Source: an uncultured Eggerthella sp. (GTDB lineage Bacteria; Actinomycetota; Coriobacteriia; Coriobacteriales; Eggerthellaceae). Taken from it: 64,000 bases of DNA. Shown piece after piece: positions 8,368-17,458 of the stretch. Position numbers and translations under genes: made by a program. Positions within the stretch are counted from its first letter, which is position 1; each line of letters begins with the position of its first letter. The notes under the pieces were generated by a model. It searched no databases, was not told where the DNA came from, and saw nothing but the letters and a program-made list of their open reading frames with translations. The stretch spans positions 50,838-114,837 of the forward strand of contig UQNZ01000006.1 in assembly GCA_900542525.1 (NCBI GenBank), read 5' to 3'.

Positions 8368-9696
8368 TTAGTGCATGGTACCAGCAGCCTTGTCGCCACG
8401 GTAATCCTTCATGCCCCACTTCACAACGATGAAGCCGAGGACGAAGCAGATGACCGCAACGCAGAGACCGACGATGAAGTACCAATCCCAGCCGGGACCC
8501 TGGTAAATGAGAGCCAAGCCAGAAGCTGCAAAGGCGCCAACCAAGTTAACTGGCATGAGGATGACAGAGTAGATCTTGTCGTAATCCTTTTCGCCGAACA
8601 GCAAACGCGTGATATAAGGTAGCGCCGTGGTAACCAACGGATAGAGCATGCCGAAGATGAAGCCACCGAAGAACAGCACGGGCAAAACCCTATTCAAGCC
8701 ACCATACCAGATGCCGCACAGACCAATAAAACCGCAGATCGAACCGAATGCGAGTGCAACGATGATATTGCGCGATTCGATAGCACCAATGGTGACCTTA
8801 CCGACAGCCATACCGATCATGCAGCATGCCTCGAGCGTACCAGACATGATCATGAGATCCGGAATGGTGATACCCGCTGCGTCAACCGCAACAACGGTCT
8901 GATAGAAGGTAGTGAAGTGCTGCGGATAGATACCGCCGATATTGAACATGCAGCCTGCAAGAATAAGTACCCAGAAGTACCACTTGCCATAAGCCTGCTT
9001 TGCTGGAATGCCAGGAAGATCGAGATGCGATGCGTCGATTACTTCGCCTTCTTCGATCGGCGCACCGTATGCCTTCAGGCCGCAATCCTGCGGATGCGAG
9101 CGAATCGCAAACAGCGTGAAGGGGATAGAGAGCACTGCAGCAGCGACGCCATAGAACATATACAGGTCACGCCAAGTATCTTCAACGAGCAGGTTCGGAC
9201 CGAGGATGAACTGACCGATGAAGTTGAAGACAGCACCGCCAAGACCGGTCATTGCATAAGAGATACCGAGCATGAGACCGAGCTTTGCCTTGAACCAACG
9301 GTTCAAAAGACCTGCGACCATGAGCCACAGGAGCGTGATCTCGCCAACGCCCATGAAGAAACCAGAAACATACCATTGCCAGAGTTCAGTGTAGAACGAC
9401 ATGCAGAAGATGCCGCCCGAAGTGAAAACTGCAGCGATGGTGCAGATGATGCGTGCATCGTACTTCTCAAGCAGCGCACCGATGATAGGAGAGAAAATAA
9501 CTTCAGCGAAATAGACGATCGACATGTAGAAGGACACATCTGAGACCTGAACACCAAGGTAATTTGCTACCGGACGATAGCAAAGACCAGGGCAGCTAAA
9601 CGTGATAGCCGCGCAACCGAAGGTGCAGAAGACGCAGGTGAGCACTACAAGAATATGACGCATCGTCATTTTCTGAGTTGTAGCAACAGTTGCCAT
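8368..9696 (-). CDS. MFS transporter, OFA family, carrier 2
   Basis: 442 residues with about 12 TM segments. The sequence runs closely parallel to carrier 1 (CPGLCYRPVANYLGV near the N-terminus; LPYITRLLFGEKDYDKIYS late in the protein). The frame extends to 9765, but the ATG at 9696 aligns with the paralogue start and has a purine-rich AAGGAAAAGAAG upstream. Probably a cytoplasmic-membrane carboxylate antiporter or symporter. The tandem arrangement with carrier 1 suggests duplication and divergence for related substrates. The substrate cannot be told from sequence. Confidence 0.9.
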   Translation of the reverse strand: MATVATTQKMTMRHILVVLTCVFCTFGCAAITFSCPGLCYRPVANYLGVQVSDVSFYMSIVYFAEVIFSPIIGALLEKYDARIICTIAAVFTSGGIFCMSFYTELWQWYVSGFFMGVGEITLLWLMVAGLLNRWFKAKLGLMLGISYAMTGLGGAVFNFIGQFILGPNLLVEDTWRDLYMFYGVAAAVLSIPFTLFAIRSHPQDCGLKAYGAPIEEGEVIDASHLDLPGIPAKQAYGKWYFWVLILAGCMFNIGGIYPQHFTTFYQTVVAVDAAGITIPDLMIMSGTLEACCMIGMAVGKVTIGAIESRNIIVALAFGSICGFIGLCGIWYGGLNRVLPVLFFGGFIFGMLYPLVTTALPYITRLLFGEKDYDKIYSVILMPVNLVGAFAASGLALIYQGPGWDWYFIVGLCVAVICFVLGFIVVKWGMKDYRGDKAAGTMH

Positions 9697-10153
9697 AACT
9701 TCTTTTCCTTTCCGGGCGAACCACGACAGATGCCGTGAAAACGCCACACTTTCCTTTACGTTCAATACAGCAGGTGCGAGATCACCTGGTAAATCTTGGC
9801 GCGCTTCACCACGTGATACCGCAATGGGGAAGGTTCCCCTGTACTCTATTTTGAAAGTTTATTTTTTCCGAAAAATAGCCAGGTTTCAAAAACTGACCAC
9901 TTGACGGGGTGAAATGCTTATGTAGAAGGCGGCTTTATTTTGATTTTTATGAATAGATGACCGAAAAATTATTGGTATAACCAATAAAAGACGGGCAATA
10001 TGATAATTCTGTCCGATTTTGAACATGTTCAGAACGGGTTCAAACGCGCCATGAACATGTTTTGAACCCGTTCGCGGATTAGCATAAAAAATGCCGCAAG
10101 AAATCTTGCGGCATCAATTGTTGCTTATCTGTAATTCTAGACAGCTCTGAAGC
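9697..10153. promoter_or_regulatory. Control region of MFS carrier 2 with compound dyads
   Basis: 457 bp without a gene. It contains a palindrome TGAACATGTTCA at 10020-10031, then GAACGGGTTCAAA (10033-10045) whose inverted partner TTTGAACCCGTTC follows (10061-10073), with a second TGAACATGTT between them. A TTCTGTCCGATTTT element lies at 10008-10020. The cluster looks like a multi-site operator for carrier 2. The terminator of the small membrane protein gene sits at 10086-10114. Confidence 0.55.
10086..10114 (-). terminator. Intrinsic terminator of the acd2/small membrane protein operon
   Basis: Perfect inverted repeat ATGCCGCAAG (10091-10100) against CTTGCGGCAT (10105-10114), 4-nt loop, with a T-run on the minus strand. 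Confidence 0.92.
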
Positions 10154-10390
10154 TTAGCGCTTCTTTTTCTTCTTGCCGCCCTTGCCCTTCTTTTTCTTGT
10201 AAGCCTGACGGGCACGCACGTCGATACGAATAGCCTGGACGACAAAGTAAAGGAAGATGCCGTAGCCGATGATACCGACTCCAATAAGGTTCAACAGATT
10301 GAATCCCGCGTTGAACATGTAATAGATTATGAGCGTGGTGATCGGGTTGATGACCAGCGCATAGATCCAATACTTCGTGCTTGTTTTCAT
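10154..10390 (-). CDS. Small 2-TM membrane protein with lysine-rich tail
   Basis: 78 residues: two hydrophobic segments (about 8-30 and 33-55) joined by a short loop, with NPI in the first and GIIGYG in the second, then a highly basic C-terminal tail (YKKKKGKGGKKKKKR). Its start overlaps the acd2 stop by 4 bp (ATGA), so translation is probably coupled. No known family was recognised. The same NP(x)n-G-V/I-V/I-G-Y pattern occurs twice in the protein at 19399-19842, beside another carrier and CoA-transferase. It could be an accessory or anchoring subunit, with the basic tail facing the cytoplasm (inference from charge). Confidence 0.82.
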   Translation of the reverse strand: MKTSTKYWIYALVINPITTLIIYYMFNAGFNLLNLIGVGIIGYGIFLYFVVQAIRIDVRARQAYKKKKGKGGKKKKKR

Positions 10391-11559
10391 AGAGCTTCTT
10401 CCTTTTCGTATTTGTCGAGAATGAGCGGAGCAGAAATGTAGACCATGATCTGGTCTGTTCCTTGGGCGATCTGGTTACCGCGGCAGTCTTCCCAAATCGA
10501 ACTGATCCGCGAACCTTCAGTATACCTGAGTCCGCCGAGAATTTGCATCGCATTGCTTGCGACCTCGGTAGCGGTCTTCGGGATGAAACGCTTCATGAGC
10601 GCAACTGACAAACGCTTATCGGGCGTGTCGTTCTCGATATCCCATACTGCACGGTAGAGCATGAGACGCATACTTGAGAGCGATACCTCCATATCAGTGA
10701 GTATCTGTTCGATCTGTTGGAACTGACTGATATGCTTGCCGAACGCAACACGCTCCCGCGCATGTGCGACCGCATCTTCCATCGCAGCTTGCGCCATGCC
10801 CACCGAAGAGGCACATATGAACACGCGTCCGAATTCGAGCAAACGAAAAAGCTGCTGAAAGCCACCCTCGTTACCGCTCAGGCGATACTCGGGCAAAAGC
10901 TCAACGTTGTCGAATGCAAGCGAAGCGAACGGCAGCATGGACTGCCCTATCTTATTGATCGGATAGGCACGTACCCCCTTTAACGTGCGAGGAATAAGCC
11001 AGAAAGCAAGAGCGGGATACTTGCCTGGGTTCTGTACGTCCTTGTCGATCGCAGCAACCAAGATGTTGGGAGAATACTCGCCGTTGTTCACATAGTTCTT
11101 TTGTCCATTGAGAACGATCTTGCCTTCGACCGTTTGCGTGTAGGTATGCATGCCCATCGTATCCGAGCCAGCAACGGGTTCGGAAATGGCAAACGAGAAC
11201 ATAAGACGCCCTGTCTTGCGATAGAAATCGAGCGCATCGGAAAAACGTGAAGATTCAGCGAACCAATTCATGATCTGAAGGTTGAAAAGATCGTTCTGAA
11301 ACGGCAAAGTTGCTCCAGCACAGCGCGAAAGCTCTTCAAGAATGAGCGTTTGGCTCATGACGCTATGAGCAAACGATTTCCCTACCGTAGAAGATTCAAA
11401 ACTGAAATAAAGATCGGTGAATCCCTTCACGACTTCATCTGGCAGACCCTGATCGCGCTTCCACTGAAATACGCGTTCGGGTAAGAAAACACTTTCCCCA
11501 AACTCGCGGAATGCAGCAACGAGCCGCTTTTGCTCGGATGAAAGAGCAAAGCTATACAT
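10387..11559 (-). CDS. Acyl-CoA dehydrogenase-like protein lacking catalytic Glu (acd2)
   Basis: 390 residues with the full acyl-CoA dehydrogenase fold, including FAISEPVAGSD near 123-133. Both positions that carry the catalytic base in this family are changed: the C-terminal Y-E-G-T site reads IAQGT (Q366), and the helix-G Glu present in acd1 and acd3 is Gly here (LEFGRV, G244). FAD-binding features look kept. It may therefore be a redox-silent or differently acting member, or a subunit acting with another dehydrogenase. RBS AGAGGA precedes the ATG. It is followed by, and overlaps, the small membrane protein gene. Confidence 0.88.
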   Translation of the reverse strand: MYSFALSSEQKRLVAAFREFGESVFLPERVFQWKRDQGLPDEVVKGFTDLYFSFESSTVGKSFAHSVMSQTLILEELSRCAGATLPFQNDLFNLQIMNWFAESSRFSDALDFYRKTGRLMFSFAISEPVAGSDTMGMHTYTQTVEGKIVLNGQKNYVNNGEYSPNILVAAIDKDVQNPGKYPALAFWLIPRTLKGVRAYPINKIGQSMLPFASLAFDNVELLPEYRLSGNEGGFQQLFRLLEFGRVFICASSVGMAQAAMEDAVAHARERVAFGKHISQFQQIEQILTDMEVSLSSMRLMLYRAVWDIENDTPDKRLSVALMKRFIPKTATEVASNAMQILGGLRYTEGSRISSIWEDCRGNQIAQGTDQIMVYISAPLILDKYEKEEAL

Positions 11560-11699
11560 AATTCCTCTTCTAATAAACGATCGCAGTTGTTCTTCATATA
11601 CTAGCGTAGCTAAACAAAGATACTTTTTGAAGCATCAAAACACCCTCTCTGTCCGACAATCCATAGGGCAATCCACTATTTTGGCGTAAGCGAATTCCG

Positions 11700-11705
11700 T
11701 ATAAT
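11700..11705 (+). promoter_or_regulatory. Candidate -10 box for the Fe-S flavoprotein gene
   Basis: TATAAT 39 bp before the ATG at 11744. No good -35 is seen at 17 bp, and an ATTGAACATAT element directly follows. The 144-bp gap to acd2 also carries a CTCTGTCCGACAAT element at 11648. Confidence 0.5.
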
Positions 11706-11743
11706 TGAACATATCTGAGAAACGAAAGAGAACGAGGTATGCC

Positions 11744-12361
11744 ATGAAGATTCTCGCCATCAACGGAAGCCACCGCGTAGGCCAGAACACCGACTACTTG
11801 ATCAACGAAGCACTGAGCGCAGCTGCCGAACTTGGAGCAGAAACTGAAGTGGTCGAGCTCTCCGAAAAGAACATCGAATACTGCACAGGCTGCAATCGCT
11901 GCTTATTCAAGCCAGAATGCAGCATCAAAGATGATGATATGGAAGAGATCAAGCAGAAGATGCTTGAGGCGGATGGCATCATCATGGCTTCGCCTGACTA
12001 TTTCTCGAACGTGTCTGGCCGCATGAAGACCTTCATCGACCGCACCCGTCCTATGCATATGGTAGCGAACCAGCTAAAGGGTAAGGTTGCGGGCTGCATC
12101 ACCATGGCAGGCCTCGACAACTGCGGCGCAGAACCCACCTATGCAGCGCTGAGCCAATTCTGCTCGACCCATGAGATGATCCAAGTGAATCCGCGCCCTG
12201 AAGGTCCCGTTATCGCTTCGGTGGTCGCTGGTTCGCTCATGGCGGGCATGAAGGACGGCAAACCACAATGGCGTCGCTCCGTTTCTGAAGATCCGATCGC
12301 GCCCGCGGTCGCACGTCAGCTAGGTATCGACATGGTAGAACTTATCAAGAAGCTGGCATAG
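11744..12361 (+). CDS. Iron-sulfur flavoprotein / NADPH-dependent FMN reductase family protein
   Basis: 205 residues of flavodoxin-like fold: MKILAINGSHR is the FMN phosphate loop, and SPDYFSNVSGRMKTFIDR is the typical family loop around the isoalloxazine. A compact Cys cluster C-x2-C-x2-C-x5-C (CTGCNRCLFKPEC, residues about 46-58) matches archaeal/clostridial Isf-type proteins that bind a 4Fe-4S cluster. Likely a cytoplasmic electron-transfer protein or quinone/flavin reductase. The ATG at 11744 is chosen over 11705 because the FMN loop begins directly and GAGG lies upstream. Divergent from acd2 and followed by a terminator. Confidence 0.88.
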   Translation: MKILAINGSHRVGQNTDYLINEALSAAAELGAETEVVELSEKNIEYCTGCNRCLFKPECSIKDDDMEEIKQKMLEADGIIMASPDYFSNVSGRMKTFIDRTRPMHMVANQLKGKVAGCITMAGLDNCGAEPTYAALSQFCSTHEMIQVNPRPEGPVIASVVAGSLMAGMKDGKPQWRRSVSEDPIAPAVARQLGIDMVELIKKLA

Positions 12362-12415
12362 TCAATCACCCACTAAACCAGGGCAGCGAGCCCTCAAAAC
12401 GACATAGCATTATTC

Positions 12416-12448
12416 ATAAGCCTCCGTCTTGTGCGGAGGCTTATTTGT
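12416..12448 (+). terminator. Intrinsic terminator of the Fe-S flavoprotein gene
   Basis: An 11-bp perfect stem (ATAAGCCTCCG at 12416-12426, CGGAGGCTTAT at 12434-12444), 7-nt loop, then TTTG. The rest of the gap to 12619 holds a TCTGTCCAAATC element (12517-12529) but no gene. Confidence 0.88.
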
Positions 12449-12619
12449 GTGCGTTTCAGCCGAAACGATCAAGCAAAACGATAGATCGAGCAAAACCGAA
12501 TAGACAATCCTATGTGTCTGTCCAAATCTTGCAAATTCCTTTATTTATTGAAATCGAGATACTAACATCTGCTCTATTGGAACGAGTCGACCGTTATTTC
12601 GCAGAAAGAAGGGCCAGTA

Positions 12620-13780
12620 ATGGATTTTAGTCTTACTGATGATCAGGAACTCATGATCGAGAGCGCACGCGAATACGCGGAGCGCTACTTCACCGACGAA
12701 GCGGTGAAGCAAGCCTACGAAGTTGACCATCATATTAGCGTGGAAGCAGCAATGGCCTATCGCGAGGCGGGGTTCATGCACATGGGCCTTCCTGAAGACA
12801 TCGGTGGTATCCCCGTTGACAAGCTCACTGAGATCCTTCTTGTTGAGAAGCTCCATGAATTCACCGGCGTGGTGCTCCCCTTCGTTACCGATTTCAATAC
12901 CATCACTGACGTGATCGATTTTGGCACAAAAGAGCAGCAGGAACTGATCATGAATGCTATCGAGAATGTCGAGAGCACTTGCATCGCTTGCACCGCTATC
13001 TCCGAACCTGCCGCCGGATCGGACAATAACGCGATGACCTGCGTCACCCGTAAGCAGCCCGATGGCACGTATCTTTTGAATGGTCAGAAAACCTGGGTCA
13101 CGCTTGGCGGACTTTCGCTCTACACCATGGTTGTTGCGAAGGACGAAGACCCAAGCTACGAGAATGACAAGTATTCGCTTTGGCTTGTGCCCAACGATGC
13201 CGAGGGCTTCACGGTCGCCTCACTTGAGAAGGTTGGCCAGCAGGCTATCCCATTCGTCGATCAATTCTTCGACAATGTGGTGGTCACCGAAGAGCAGCGT
13301 ATCGGCGAAGCCGGTATGGGCTGGAAGTTGCTCATGAAGAAGCTCGAGTTCGAGCGCTGCTTAGTAGTTGCTTCTTCGCTTGGTTTGGCACAAGCAGCTC
13401 TGAACGATGCTGGCGCTTATGCCAATGATCGCATTGCTTTCAAGGAGCCGATCGCCCGCATTTCCATGATCCAACAGCATCTTTGCGAGATGGAGAACAT
13501 CATCGAAAACGTGCGTTGGCGCCTGTATCGCACGGTCACCATGCTCGACAACGGTGAATCAACCCGCCTCGAATCTGCGTTGCTCAAAGGCTATGCCTGC
13601 CGCGAGCTCACCCGCGTTGCGGATCTAGCGATGTCGATCTATGCAGCTATCGGCTACACGAAAGAAATGCGCATCGGACGCATCTGGGCAGATCTTCGCG
13701 GCAACGAAATGGGTGGCGGAACGACCGAGGTCATGGAATATATTGCAGGTCGCCAGCTCGCAAAGAAGTACAAAGCTTAG
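12620..13780 (+). CDS. Acyl-CoA dehydrogenase, CaiA-like (acd3)
   Basis: 386 residues with the acyl-CoA dehydrogenase fold: N-terminal helices, TAISEPAAGSD near 125-135, C-terminal domain ending in MGGGTTEVM. As in acd1, the common C-terminal Glu is Gly, but helix G keeps a Glu (LEFERC, E245), so catalysis by the isovaleryl-type base is plausible. AAGAAGGG precedes the ATG. It is followed by a terminator and a dehydrogenase of a different family on the same strand. EtfAB encoded at the window start are possible partners (inference). Confidence 0.93.
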   Translation: MDFSLTDDQELMIESAREYAERYFTDEAVKQAYEVDHHISVEAAMAYREAGFMHMGLPEDIGGIPVDKLTEILLVEKLHEFTGVVLPFVTDFNTITDVIDFGTKEQQELIMNAIENVESTCIACTAISEPAAGSDNNAMTCVTRKQPDGTYLLNGQKTWVTLGGLSLYTMVVAKDEDPSYENDKYSLWLVPNDAEGFTVASLEKVGQQAIPFVDQFFDNVVVTEEQRIGEAGMGWKLLMKKLEFERCLVVASSLGLAQAALNDAGAYANDRIAFKEPIARISMIQQHLCEMENIIENVRWRLYRTVTMLDNGESTRLESALLKGYACRELTRVADLAMSIYAAIGYTKEMRIGRIWADLRGNEMGGGTTEVMEYIAGRQLAKKYKA

Positions 13781-13802
13781 ACTGCAACACAAAACAAACG
13801 AC

Positions 13803-13838
13803 AGAGGGCGTGCAGAGATTTTCTACACGCCCTTCTTA
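13803..13838 (+). terminator. Terminator after acd3
   Basis: GGGCGTG (13806-13812) pairs with CACGCCC (13826-13832). The inner bases pair further with small mismatches, and a T-rich CTTCTTAT follows. It lies only about 20 bp before the next start codon. Confidence 0.75.
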
Positions 13839-13852
13839 TAAGGGGGATCGCT

Positions 13853-14932
13853 ATGAAAGACGAACGAACAGGCGGCAAAGACAAGCCGATTCGCTGGGGA
13901 ATCATCGGGTGCGGCAATGTTGTCGAGACCAAGAACGGAGTTCCCACCTACACTGCTGATCATTCAGAATTAGCAGGTGTCTGGAACAGAACTGCAGAAA
14001 AGGCGCAGGCATGGGTCGAAGAGCAAGGACATGGCAAAGTATACGAGACCATGGAAGAGCTTCTGTCCGATCCCTCGATCGATATCGTTTATGTTGCTAC
14101 CACGCCGGACTGTCACAAAGAGCAAGCCATCGCAGTCGCCCAAGCGAATAAGCACTGCTATCTCGAAAAACCCATTGCCCTTTCTTGGGAAGATGCTCAG
14201 GCGATCAAGCAAGCCTTTGATGAGAGTGGGACACGTTGCTATATAGCGCACTACCGTCGCGGCATGCCGCGCTATAAAGAGCTCAAGCGCCTCCTCGATG
14301 AAGGCGTGATCGGCATGATACGTGGCGTACAGCTCATCAGGACGCAACGCCTCACCGCGGAAGAGCGCTTACCCGAGGATCAAAAGCCATGGCGTGTGCG
14401 CCCCGAAGTGTCTGGCGGAAGCCACTTCTACGAAGGCGATGCGCACATGCTCGACCTTGTGGACTATCTGGTCGGCTCGCTCGATACCTTCAACCTGTCT
14501 GCCACCAATAGAACAGGTTTCTATGAAGCAGAAGATGCAGTCTCACTTTCAGCGATTACCGAATCGGGAGTGCTCGTCTCTGGCATGTGGTGCTATGCCA
14601 CCTACAAGGCCATCGATCGCTTCCTCATCTTCGGCGATAGGGGCAGCATCGAATTCCCCTATTACGACAATGTAGCGCCGCTCGTGCTCGAAACGATCGC
14701 AGGCGACCCCAAAGAAGCGATCGCTCATGAGGGCGTTATGGGCGGCGTACGCGAAGAAGCCCCTCTCGAGAAGACCGAAATCTTTACTGATGTTGACACC
14801 TACCCTGGCTTTGGACAGATTCAAGACATTGTCAACGAATTAAGGGGCGTGCCTGGAGCAATTTGCACGAGCACGATCGACAATGCAATGAAGACTCTGA
14901 AGATCACGCTTGCCGCACGAAATACCCGATAA
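13853..14932 (+). CDS. Gfo/Idh/MocA family NAD(P)-dependent oxidoreductase
   Basis: 359 residues. The N-terminal Rossmann domain has WGIIGCGNV (about 15-23), and the family signature CYLEKPIAL (about 102-110) carries the EKP motif with its catalytic Lys. The C-terminal alpha/beta substrate domain spans about 125-350. These cytoplasmic enzymes oxidise or reduce sugars, inositols and related polyols with NAD(P). The start follows AAGGGGG. The partner genes (acd3 upstream, broken crotonase downstream) do not reveal the substrate. Length is normal and the gene looks intact. Confidence 0.92.
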   Translation: MKDERTGGKDKPIRWGIIGCGNVVETKNGVPTYTADHSELAGVWNRTAEKAQAWVEEQGHGKVYETMEELLSDPSIDIVYVATTPDCHKEQAIAVAQANKHCYLEKPIALSWEDAQAIKQAFDESGTRCYIAHYRRGMPRYKELKRLLDEGVIGMIRGVQLIRTQRLTAEERLPEDQKPWRVRPEVSGGSHFYEGDAHMLDLVDYLVGSLDTFNLSATNRTGFYEAEDAVSLSAITESGVLVSGMWCYATYKAIDRFLIFGDRGSIEFPYYDNVAPLVLETIAGDPKEAIAHEGVMGGVREEAPLEKTEIFTDVDTYPGFGQIQDIVNELRGVPGAICTSTIDNAMKTLKITLAARNTR

Positions 14933-15171
14933 AAAGTCTTTTTTCGCTCTAATGTGATCCTTCCACCACCTCTGAAGCAAAGCTCCTTTCGAAGGTGATG
15001 TGCATAGATGCGCTCTTCTTTTCATATCCCCTTTCTTGTATAACGAAAGCATCGAAACTCGTGCTTTTGCCTACACCTAGAATAGTCCGAGCCTCTGTTT
15101 TCAGGCATAGGTAGAACCGAGCATCATTCATGCACGACGAAGCTCATGGCTTCAAAAAGACAGGGGGCTAT

Positions 15172-15970
15172 ATGGAACCAATGCCAGCATTCGAATACCT
15201 TAGTATCGAGAAAAAAGAGGGCGCATTCATCATCACGCTCGATCGACCTGAAGCGCGCAATGCAATCAATTCAGCTATGTGGGCCGAATTGTGCGATGCT
15301 TTCGAACTCTTCGACGACGATGACGAAGCTAAGGTAGCCATCTTGACCAATACGGGTAAGGTGTTTTGCGCAGGAGCGGACCTTAAGGAATACAACGAAA
15401 AAACGCTTCATCCGCCCAAAGGAAAAGAAACTTGGGGCACTGGCGCCATGACACGCAAGCTTTGGAAGAAGCCCCATTCTTGCCGCTAATGGAAAAGTGG
15501 TAGGGGGCGGTGCTGAAATGCTGCTTGCGGCCGACCTTGCGATTCTCACCGATGATGGCATGGTTGCCTTCCCCGAAGCAAAGAGCGGATTGTTCCCCGG
15601 CAACGGAGGTGCTCCCCTCCGCATCGGTCGTTCGATCCATCTCAAGCATGCTATGGAGCTTCTGCTCACGGGCGCACCGATCGATGCAGCCACCGCTGTT
15701 CAATGGGGACTGGCAAATCGCGCCGTGCCCGAGGAAGAATTGCTAGATGCGGCTCTTTCGCTCGCAAAAGCTATCATGGCAAATGGTCCTTATGCACTAA
15801 GCCTCATCAAGCAAGCAGTCTACGATTCGATGGACAAGAGCTTCCTCGCTGAATCCGACGGCTGGCGCATGATGGACATGTACCAGGAGCTCGCAGCTAA
15901 TTCGGAAGACGCCGCCGAAGGCACAACGGCATTTCGCGAAAAACGCGCACCACATTGGAAGGGACGGTAA
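15172..15970 (+). pseudogene. Enoyl-CoA hydratase/isomerase (crotonase) with frameshift
   Basis: Two adjacent frames together spell one crotonase of about 265 residues. The first (ATG 15172 to TAA 15487-15489) covers the N-terminal half including FCAGADLKEY. The second, in another frame from about 15476 to 15970, continues NGKVVGGGAEM and FPEAKSG and keeps both catalytic Glu positions. The break lies at the CCCC run at 15472-15475. Comparison with the common KPVIAAVNG stretch suggests a 2-base loss, although one extra C would also explain it. RBS CAGGGGG precedes the ATG. Either a recent pseudogene or a sequencing error in a homopolymer. Confidence 0.85.
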
Positions 15971-15995
15971 GCTACAGACGCAATAAGCAGCACGC

Positions 15996-16033
15996 ATAAA
16001 AAGACCCCGCTGGAGCGTATCCAACGGGGTCTT
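15996..16033. terminator. Bidirectional terminator between crotonase and CoA-transferase
   Basis: AAGACCCCG (16001-16009) against CGGGGTCTT (16025-16033) with a 15-nt loop. The minus strand runs into TTTTT, so it mainly serves the CoA-transferase at 16056-17366. The two genes converge here. Confidence 0.85.
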
Positions 16034-16055
16034 CCTGCGAACGTATGCTAAGCGA

Positions 16056-17366
16056 TTACCAGTTGCAAGGTGCTTCGCCAGCAGCCTGACGCTTCGAAAC
16101 AAAGATGCGATCTTCGATCTCAGGACCGTCATAAACTACTACGCCACCGTCTTCAGCGATCTTGGCGATCTCTTCATCAGAGTAGCCATAATCCTTCATG
16201 AATTCAGCAGTGTGATAGCCAATTGGCTTGGAGAGGATGACCGGGGGATCACCGAAGGAGCCGAAGCGAACAGGAGTCATCGGCAGTGCGCGCTTACCCC
16301 ATGCGTCGTATTCGACCATACGAAGAGCATCGTTATCGTATGCCTCTTCGTCCTTGACAACGTCAGTGTAACGGAAGCACTTCTGAGCAGGAACCTCGTT
16401 CTCCTTGAAGATCGTCATCCACTCGTCGAAGGTCTTCTTAGCAAATGCTTCTTCGAGCCAGCCGATAACCTCAACGTTCTTACCGGAAGCCTTGAGCGCA
16501 GTGAGGTTGTTGGTCTCTGCGTTCTCGATCTGGTCTTCGCGATTGAAGAGGCCCATCATCATCGGATAATACTTGTCGTACTGCGGCATGCAGATGTAGA
16601 TCCACTTGTCGTCATACGTGTGATAGGTATTGTTGAAGGGGTTGGGAACGTGCAGACGTGACTTAGGATAGGGAGCACCGAACTGCGTTGCGCAGATACC
16701 GATGTTACCGCCCCAAATAGCGCCAGCATAGAGGTTGGTTACGACCTTTTCGCCCTTACCAGTACGGGTGCGATTGAAGAGAGCAGAAACAATACCGGTT
16801 GCCAGCATGTGACCAACGTTGTAGTCGCCGAATGCCTGGGGTGCGATTGCAGGAGACTCACCATCCTCACGGAAAACGTTTGCAACGCCACCACGAGCAG
16901 CCCAGCAGACTGCGTCGAAACCAGGGCTGTCCTTTTCAGGGCCATATTCGCCATAACCGCGCATCTGAGCCCAGATGAGGGAAGGGAACTCTTTGTGAAG
17001 CGTCTCATAGTCGAGACCCATCTTGTTAAGAGCTTTGTCGCGCAGATTGTTCACAAAGATATCTGCGTCAGCAAGAAGCTTCTTCATGAACTTCATGCCT
17101 TCTTCGTTCTTGAGATTGATAGAAACGAAGTTCTTGTTGGTGTTGTTAAGGTCGATCGTAGGATCTTCCATGTCGGTCTGCTCGCAACCAAAGCCAGGAC
17201 CCTGAGTACGCTGAGCATCACCGTAGGGCGGCTCGACCTTGATGACCGTTGCACCCATTTCAGAGAGACAACGCACACAAGCAGGAGCAGCTACCCATTC
17301 GCAGAGTTCAACAACTTTAACGCCAGCAAGCGGGCCATAGCCATTGAGCTTTTCTGTAGTTGACAT
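16056..17366 (-). CDS. Family III CoA-transferase (CaiB/BaiF), coat1
   Basis: 436 residues of the CaiB/BaiF/formyl-CoA transferase family, with GVKVVELCEWVAAPACVR near the N-terminus, MGATVIKVEPP, and the catalytic Asp in DSPGFDAV (D151). These enzymes move CoA between carboxylic acids through an acyl-enzyme Asp anhydride, activating a substrate without ATP. AAAGGAG lies before the ATG. It is a clear paralogue of the identical pair at 22172 and 24926 (shared GPGFG, TNKNF and AQMRGYGEYGPE blocks). Probably monocistronic, with its own terminator and an upstream region carrying two operator-like palindromes. Confidence 0.93.
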   Translation of the reverse strand: MSTTEKLNGYGPLAGVKVVELCEWVAAPACVRCLSEMGATVIKVEPPYGDAQRTQGPGFGCEQTDMEDPTIDLNNTNKNFVSINLKNEEGMKFMKKLLADADIFVNNLRDKALNKMGLDYETLHKEFPSLIWAQMRGYGEYGPEKDSPGFDAVCWAARGGVANVFREDGESPAIAPQAFGDYNVGHMLATGIVSALFNRTRTGKGEKVVTNLYAGAIWGGNIGICATQFGAPYPKSRLHVPNPFNNTYHTYDDKWIYICMPQYDKYYPMMMGLFNREDQIENAETNNLTALKASGKNVEVIGWLEEAFAKKTFDEWMTIFKENEVPAQKCFRYTDVVKDEEAYDNDALRMVEYDAWGKRALPMTPVRFGSFGDPPVILSKPIGYHTAEFMKDYGYSDEEIAKIAEDGGVVVYDGPEIEDRIFVSKRQAAGEAPCNW

Positions 17367-17458
17367 ACAGAATTTCTCCTTTCATTCCACAACCAGTTAT
17401 TTTGGTTCTTTTCTAGTATGACGTTCGGCTCATACGGTTTGGATGGTCAGTAATGCGT

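Noticed and set aside
12445..12630. 61-codon open frame before acd3
   Set aside because: It runs into the acd3 start in a different frame and shows no RBS or conserved features.
15465..15500. Programmed ribosomal frameshift in the crotonase
   Set aside because: No slippery heptamer or downstream structure was seen, and crotonases are not known for it. A plain indel in CCCC is simpler.
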